Shown here in pieces: positions 7,360 to 10,318 of a stretch of 10,318 bases of DNA. Source of the stretch: Armatimonadota bacterium. Lineage in GTDB: Bacteria > Armatimonadota > Fimbriimonadia > Fimbriimonadales > ATM1. The notes under the pieces are model-generated. The model saw only the letters and a list, made by a program, of their open reading frames with translations, made no database searches and had not been told where the DNA came from. Where the stretch lies: positions 1 through 10,318 of the forward strand of contig JACDEQ010000057.1 in the NCBI GenBank assembly GCA_013816225.1. Direction: 5' to 3'. Position 1 is the stretch's first letter. The number at the start of each line of letters is the position of its first letter. The position numbers and the translations under genes were made by a program.

Positions 7360-9987
7360 ATGCTTTCGGCTTGCCTGCTTTCTGGTTTAGTGCTTCAAGC
7401 CTCTTCGATCATCCTCTACCGGGGCGGGCCGATCGCCGGGTCGGACACCCGCTATTGGTCTTGCGAGGACACGACGCTCGACAAAGAGCGTGCCCAGCGG
7501 TCCTACGGGCAAGGCATGCTCCTCCGAATGTCGCCGAGTCAGCGAACGCTCCTGCGATTTGCGGACTTGCGGCGTGCATTCGGGCCGGAGAAGCGCGTTG
7601 TTAACGCGAAGCTCGTACTAACCACCGAACAGGTCGCTAAGCCCGGACGAATTAAGCTTTACCGATTCGGCGCGCCGTGGAATGAAGGTGGCGGGACCGG
7701 CGAACCCCAAGCTGCACCACCCCAATGGAGCACGACCTGGGACCACCAGTTCTTCGACGAAAGGGGCCGAACGCGGCGGTGGAATCAAGGAGGCGCGAAC
7801 TTTATGGCGCAGACGCCGTCCGCGGAAGCCGACGTTGTTGTCGGGCAACGGGAGATCGTAGCGGATGGGCTCCAAGCGGACGCGCAGCTGTTCTACGAGC
7901 GGCCATATGACAACGATGGTTGGGTGATCGAATTCGACGGCGACTGCGCGGTGAACTCCGCGGAGAATCGTGAGTTTGGTCCGAGATTGGAAGTGCAGCT
8001 GGAAACTGCGCCTGCAAAAGGGGGCGCTGACCTGAGCGTGGCGTATATCACCAGAACCCCGGAGTACGAACGATACGACAATCGTGGCGACGCGTACGTT
8101 CGCGCAACGGTCGGTGGTCACGAGTCGGGCGTAATGATGAAGCCGGGCGGAGAAGACACACGCAAATGGCCCGCCAAAGGCGAGGAAGTGACCTACACCG
8201 CGTACGTGAAGAACGTGGGCAACGCTCCTGCCGCGGGGTTCGGCTATCAGTGGTCTGCGAACTTCGAGCCGGCACACACTGGAACACACAGCGGAACTAT
8301 CGCTCCCGGAGAGACCTTGCCCGTGACGTTCAAGAACACTTTCCAGGAGTGGCATCACGACCACAGGAACCAGCCCGTATCCTTGAAGATCACGCCATCA
8401 GCCGCAGACGCCTTAGCTGCGAACGACTTCCTTGAAATCCAAGCGGCAGCTCTCAACATCGGCATCTGGGTGGACGAAGGCTTTTACCGGAAGTTTGCCG
8501 AAAAGCCTAACGCGAGTGGGTCGTCGAGTTTCGAAGATTGGATTCAGTGGCAATTTCGCATCTGGAACGAAGTGTTCATGCGCCACAGCCATTTCAGCTT
8601 CGCGCCGGATGGCAGCCGCGAAAGCGTGAGGGCCGGACGGATCACTATCGTCCCCACCGGGACACTCAAGGGTGGAGCGCACATTCCCAACGACACGCCG
8701 AGCATGATCTACGACGGCGAATGGGGATTCGATTCGAGCTTCGGTGACGCGACGGGCTACATCGAAGCCGTGCGCAACCAGGCTGACAGGGCGCTGATCC
8801 ACGAGATGAGCCACCAAATCGGGCTGATCGATTTGTATCAAATGAACATCGACGCCTCTTTGCCGGACGGCTCCAGAGGAAAAGTCCGCCTCAGACACGA
8901 CGACCGCGTCATCACACGTGGTTGGATCGACCAATTCGGCGGCCTGATGGGTGGAGGCGAGACCCGGGATGAAACGCTGATTCCAGACCGCCTACCCATG
9001 CCGCTGGGCGACACAAACAGTTTGGTGTACCTAAGCCCTTTGTTTAGGCCAACCGACCTGTATTCGCTCACAGACGTCTTCGCGCTGAACGCGAACTTGG
9101 GCTTCCGGCGCGGCTTTTATGGGGAGTTCCTCTACTCAATGCCGGCGACGAATCTCGTGCGCGTGACCGACCGAAACGGCGAAGCGATCCCCGAGGGGAC
9201 ACTGCAATTCTATCAAACCATCAACGGCGAGGTCCGGGATGGCCCGCCGACCTTCGAGCTACCGTTCAAGAGCGGCTCTGCGACCCTACTGAATCGGCAG
9301 ACCGGACTCGCGGCGCCATTCAAGACCCTGACCGGCCATACGCTCAAGCCGAATCCATTCGGGCGATTGGACGTGGTCGGATCGAACGGCGTGTTTCTCG
9401 TCCGCCTCGATCAACACGGCCAGACTGAATGGGCTTGGCTGAAGGCTTGGCAGCTCACCGATGCCTACGCCCGCGGCAACAAGAACGTTTACGTGCACGA
9501 GCTCCGGTTCAACGTGACCCACCGACCGCTGAAGCCACTCGATTGGGCGCTTAAAAAAACAGCCGTCGACAAAGCTAATAGTTCCGGCGCGAACATCGCA
9601 AACCTGCTCGACGGCGATCCGAAGACTTTCTATGAGGCCGGGGGTGAGGTGGGAGACTGGGTCGAAGTCGACATCGGCCGCGATCGGCCTATCGGCGAAA
9701 TCCGGCTCGTCATGACGAGCGACCACAACGCTTTCTGGCGTCAGTTCGAAATCATGCTCTACGGAACTGGCCAGACCCTCGCCGAAGCCAAGAAATACGC
9801 CTACGAAGGAAACTGGCCGTCAGCGATCTCGCAGGACAGGGACATCTCGAAAGCTGATGCGGACGTCCGGAGCGTCGCCTACCGCGCACGCCCGCAGACC
9901 GCACGATTTATACGAATCATCAACCGCTCCGGAGGCCGCGGCAAGCTGGCAGGGATCGAGGTTCGGGAGACCGAGGCTGAACCTTAG
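7360..9987 (+). CDS. Secreted metzincin-like multidomain protein (DNRLRE/CBM96-like N-terminus, discoidin-like C-terminus)
   Basis: 875 residues, probably exported. The N-terminus (MLSACLLSGLVLQASS) is a short hydrophobic signal-like segment without a basic n-region. An in-frame TAA at 7351 makes ATG 7360 the earliest ATG, and no clear Shine-Dalgarno precedes it. Residues ~25-190 resemble the DNRLRE/CBM96 domain (LLRFADL, SAxL-like strands, RIKLYRFGAPWNEG, then WSTTWDHQFF). Residues ~220-360 look like a CARDB-type beta-sandwich (VTYTAYVKNVGNAPAAGF). Residues ~365-600 hold the peptidase-like core with HEMSHQIGLIDLY at 481-493: HEXXHxxGxxD gives His481, Glu482, His485 and Asp491, like M6/M7-type peptidases, and GGLMGGG around Met530 is a possible Met-turn. 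A beta-rich segment follows (~600-720). Residues ~735-870 look like an F5/8-type C (discoidin) domain (ANIANLLDGDPKT, DWVEVDIG, RFIRIINRSG). It starts 41 nt after the S41 protease gene. Substrate unknown; ligand binding at a surface or polysaccharide is inferred. Confidence 0.8.
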   Translation: MLSACLLSGLVLQASSIILYRGGPIAGSDTRYWSCEDTTLDKERAQRSYGQGMLLRMSPSQRTLLRFADLRRAFGPEKRVVNAKLVLTTEQVAKPGRIKLYRFGAPWNEGGGTGEPQAAPPQWSTTWDHQFFDERGRTRRWNQGGANFMAQTPSAEADVVVGQREIVADGLQADAQLFYERPYDNDGWVIEFDGDCAVNSAENREFGPRLEVQLETAPAKGGADLSVAYITRTPEYERYDNRGDAYVRATVGGHESGVMMKPGGEDTRKWPAKGEEVTYTAYVKNVGNAPAAGFGYQWSANFEPAHTGTHSGTIAPGETLPVTFKNTFQEWHHDHRNQPVSLKITPSAADALAANDFLEIQAAALNIGIWVDEGFYRKFAEKPNASGSSSFEDWIQWQFRIWNEVFMRHSHFSFAPDGSRESVRAGRITIVPTGTLKGGAHIPNDTPSMIYDGEWGFDSSFGDATGYIEAVRNQADRALIHEMSHQIGLIDLYQMNIDASLPDGSRGKVRLRHDDRVITRGWIDQFGGLMGGGETRDETLIPDRLPMPLGDTNSLVYLSPLFRPTDLYSLTDVFALNANLGFRRGFYGEFLYSMPATNLVRVTDRNGEAIPEGTLQFYQTINGEVRDGPPTFELPFKSGSATLLNRQTGLAAPFKTLTGHTLKPNPFGRLDVVGSNGVFLVRLDQHGQTEWAWLKAWQLTDAYARGNKNVYVHELRFNVTHRPLKPLDWALKKTAVDKANSSGANIANLLDGDPKTFYEAGGEVGDWVEVDIGRDRPIGEIRLVMTSDHNAFWRQFEIMLYGTGQTLAEAKKYAYEGNWPSAISQDRDISKADADVRSVAYRARPQTARFIRIINRSGGRGKLAGIEVRETEAEP

Positions 9988-9993
9988 ACGGGT

Positions 9994-10021
9994 CCGAGCG
10001 GCGATCGGCGATTATTCTCGG
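9994..10021 (+). terminator. Possible weak hairpin after the metzincin-like gene (not a convincing terminator)
   Basis: CCGAG (9994-9998) can pair with CTCGG (10017-10021) around an 18-nt loop, just after the stop at 9985-9987. There is no T-run behind it, so at best it is a Rho-independent terminator in poor form. Included because the end of the transcription unit must lie between here and the convergent tRNA gene. Confidence 0.15.
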
Positions 10022-10097
10022 GGTACCGACGCTCGTTCTCGTGTACCGTAACCATTTGCCTTCAACGTCGGCAGTCCGCAGTCGTCACTCGAGCATC

Positions 10098-10173
10098 TGG
10101 CAGGGGCGACAGGACTCGAACCTGCGGCCTGCGGTTTTGGAGACCGCTGCTCTACCAACTGAGCTACACCCCT
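10098..10173 (-). tRNA. tRNA-Trp (anticodon CCA), with encoded 3' CCA
   Basis: Decodes UGG. The reverse complement folds as a full 76-nt cloverleaf: acceptor AGGGGTG paired with CGCCCCT (one G-T wobble), D arm GCTC/GAGC with loop AGTTGGTA, anticodon arm GCGGT/ACCGC with loop CTCCAAA (anticodon CCA at + coordinates 10138-10140), 5-nt variable loop, T arm GCAGG/CCTGT with TTCGAGT, discriminator G, and CCA encoded in the DNA. The discriminator G and closeness to the E. coli Trp tRNA acceptor sequence agree with Trp identity. It converges with the upstream protein genes and diverges from the gene at 10246. The short ORFs over it on both strands are artefacts of the tRNA sequence. Confidence 0.97.
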
Positions 10174-10188
10174 GCGAGGGCGACGTTG

Positions 10189-10194
10189 ATTATA
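10189..10194 (-). promoter_or_regulatory. -10 box (perfect TATAAT) of the tRNA-Trp promoter
   Basis: On the - strand TATAAT ends 15 nt upstream of the tRNA 5' end, implying a leader of only about 8 nt. No good TTGACA-type -35 is seen 16-18 nt further upstream, so this rests on the -10 match and the position. Confidence 0.55.
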
Positions 10195-10218
10195 GCGTCC
10201 AGGGACTCGCTCCCGGCG

Positions 10219-10224
10219 TAGAAT
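10219..10224 (+). promoter_or_regulatory. Candidate -10 box (TAGAAT) for the gene at 10246
   Basis: One mismatch to TATAAT, lying 21 nt before the ATG. That leaves a leader of about 15 nt holding the Shine-Dalgarno. No matching -35 is recognisable. It and the tRNA -10 box form a compact divergent promoter region of about 40 bp. Confidence 0.3.
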
Positions 10225-10232
10225 CAATTGAT

Positions 10233-10237
10233 AGGAG
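10233..10237 (+). promoter_or_regulatory. Shine-Dalgarno (AGGAG) for the gene at 10246
   Basis: AGGAG sits 8 nt before ATG 10246, the best-spaced ribosome-binding site in the window. It fixes the start of the truncated gene. Confidence 0.75.
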
Positions 10238-10245
10238 ATAACAAG

Positions 10246-10318
10246 ATGAACCTAAAAAGAGTTTTTCCGGCGGCTCTTCTCGCCGGACTGGTCTTAGCGC
10301 AAGCTTCCACCCAAACAG
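10246..10318 (+). CDS. Start of an exported protein gene (truncated by window end)
   Basis: Only 24 codons are visible, reading MNLKRVFPAALLAGLVLAQA then STQT. This is a textbook Sec signal peptide: basic n-region (Lys4, Arg5), hydrophobic core (~9-17) and an AQA cleavage site after Ala20. The mature protein is therefore secreted or periplasmic, but its function cannot be judged. It is divergent from tRNA-Trp and has its own AGGAG. It is too short to give any ORF of useful size inside the window, but the start signals are strong. Confidence 0.75.
   Translation, partial: MNLKRVFPAALLAGLVLAQASTQT

Noticed and set aside
10068..10084. Short near-direct repeat of GCAGTC-type sequence downstream of the tRNA
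   Set aside because: It is only about 6 bases per copy with no T-run, so it is neither a terminator nor an attachment site. No duplicated tRNA 3' end or integrase is present.
10012..10241. Small ORFs on both strands over the tRNA (GVAQLVEQRSPKPQAAGSSP- and GRQDSNLRPAVLE-type peptides)
   Set aside because: These are well-known spurious translations of tRNA genes. The region is fully explained by tRNA-Trp.

Overview
This is a bacterial, moderately GC-rich, gene-dense window. All six clear protein genes, plus the start of a seventh, read on the + strand. The only RNA gene, tRNA-Trp, is on the - strand near the right end. No mobile element, CRISPR array or integrase is visible. The organism cannot be named from the sequence. 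Very large multidomain putative secreted proteins carrying NEW3-, CBM96/DNRLRE-, discoidin- and HEAT-like modules, mixed with housekeeping genes, would fit an Armatimonadota (Fimbriimonas-like), Planctomycetota or Verrucomicrobiota type genome. This is a guess from style, not a demonstrated placement.

Layout: (1) the 3' two thirds of an S-methyl-5'-thioadenosine phosphorylase (mtnP), ending at 605. (2) 612-4289, a 1225-residue protein with an HEXXH zinc-peptidase-like core, a NEW3-like domain, a jelly-roll/CBM-like domain and a C-terminal HEAT-repeat array. (3) 4289-4756, ribose-5-phosphate isomerase B (rpiB). (4) 4761-6053, a PDZ-containing S41 (CtpA/Tsp-like) protein whose Ser, Lys and Gln catalytic positions are all replaced. 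(5) 6050-7318, an S41 carboxyl-terminal processing protease with the full Ser/Lys/Gln set. (6) 7360-9987, an 875-residue probably secreted metzincin-like protein (HEMSHQIGLID) with a DNRLRE/CBM96-like N-terminus and a discoidin-like C-terminus. (7) tRNA-Trp(CCA), 10098-10173 on the - strand, with a perfect TATAAT upstream. (8) From 10246, the beginning of a divergent gene for an exported protein, with signal peptide and good Shine-Dalgarno.

Genes 1 to 5 are packed as one likely operon: 6 nt gap, TAATG overlap, 4 nt gap, GTGA overlap. Gene 6 follows after 41 nt with no obvious terminator and may be co-transcribed. MtnP and RpiB are cytosolic pentose-phosphate-type enzymes (nucleoside/ribose salvage). 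The other four genes look like cell-envelope or extracellular proteolysis. The most interesting part is the translationally coupled pair of one predicted dead and one predicted active S41 protease, which suggests a pseudoprotease/protease partnership. Next are the two unrelated HEXXH multidomain proteins that flank the operon core and whose full architectures I do not recognise.
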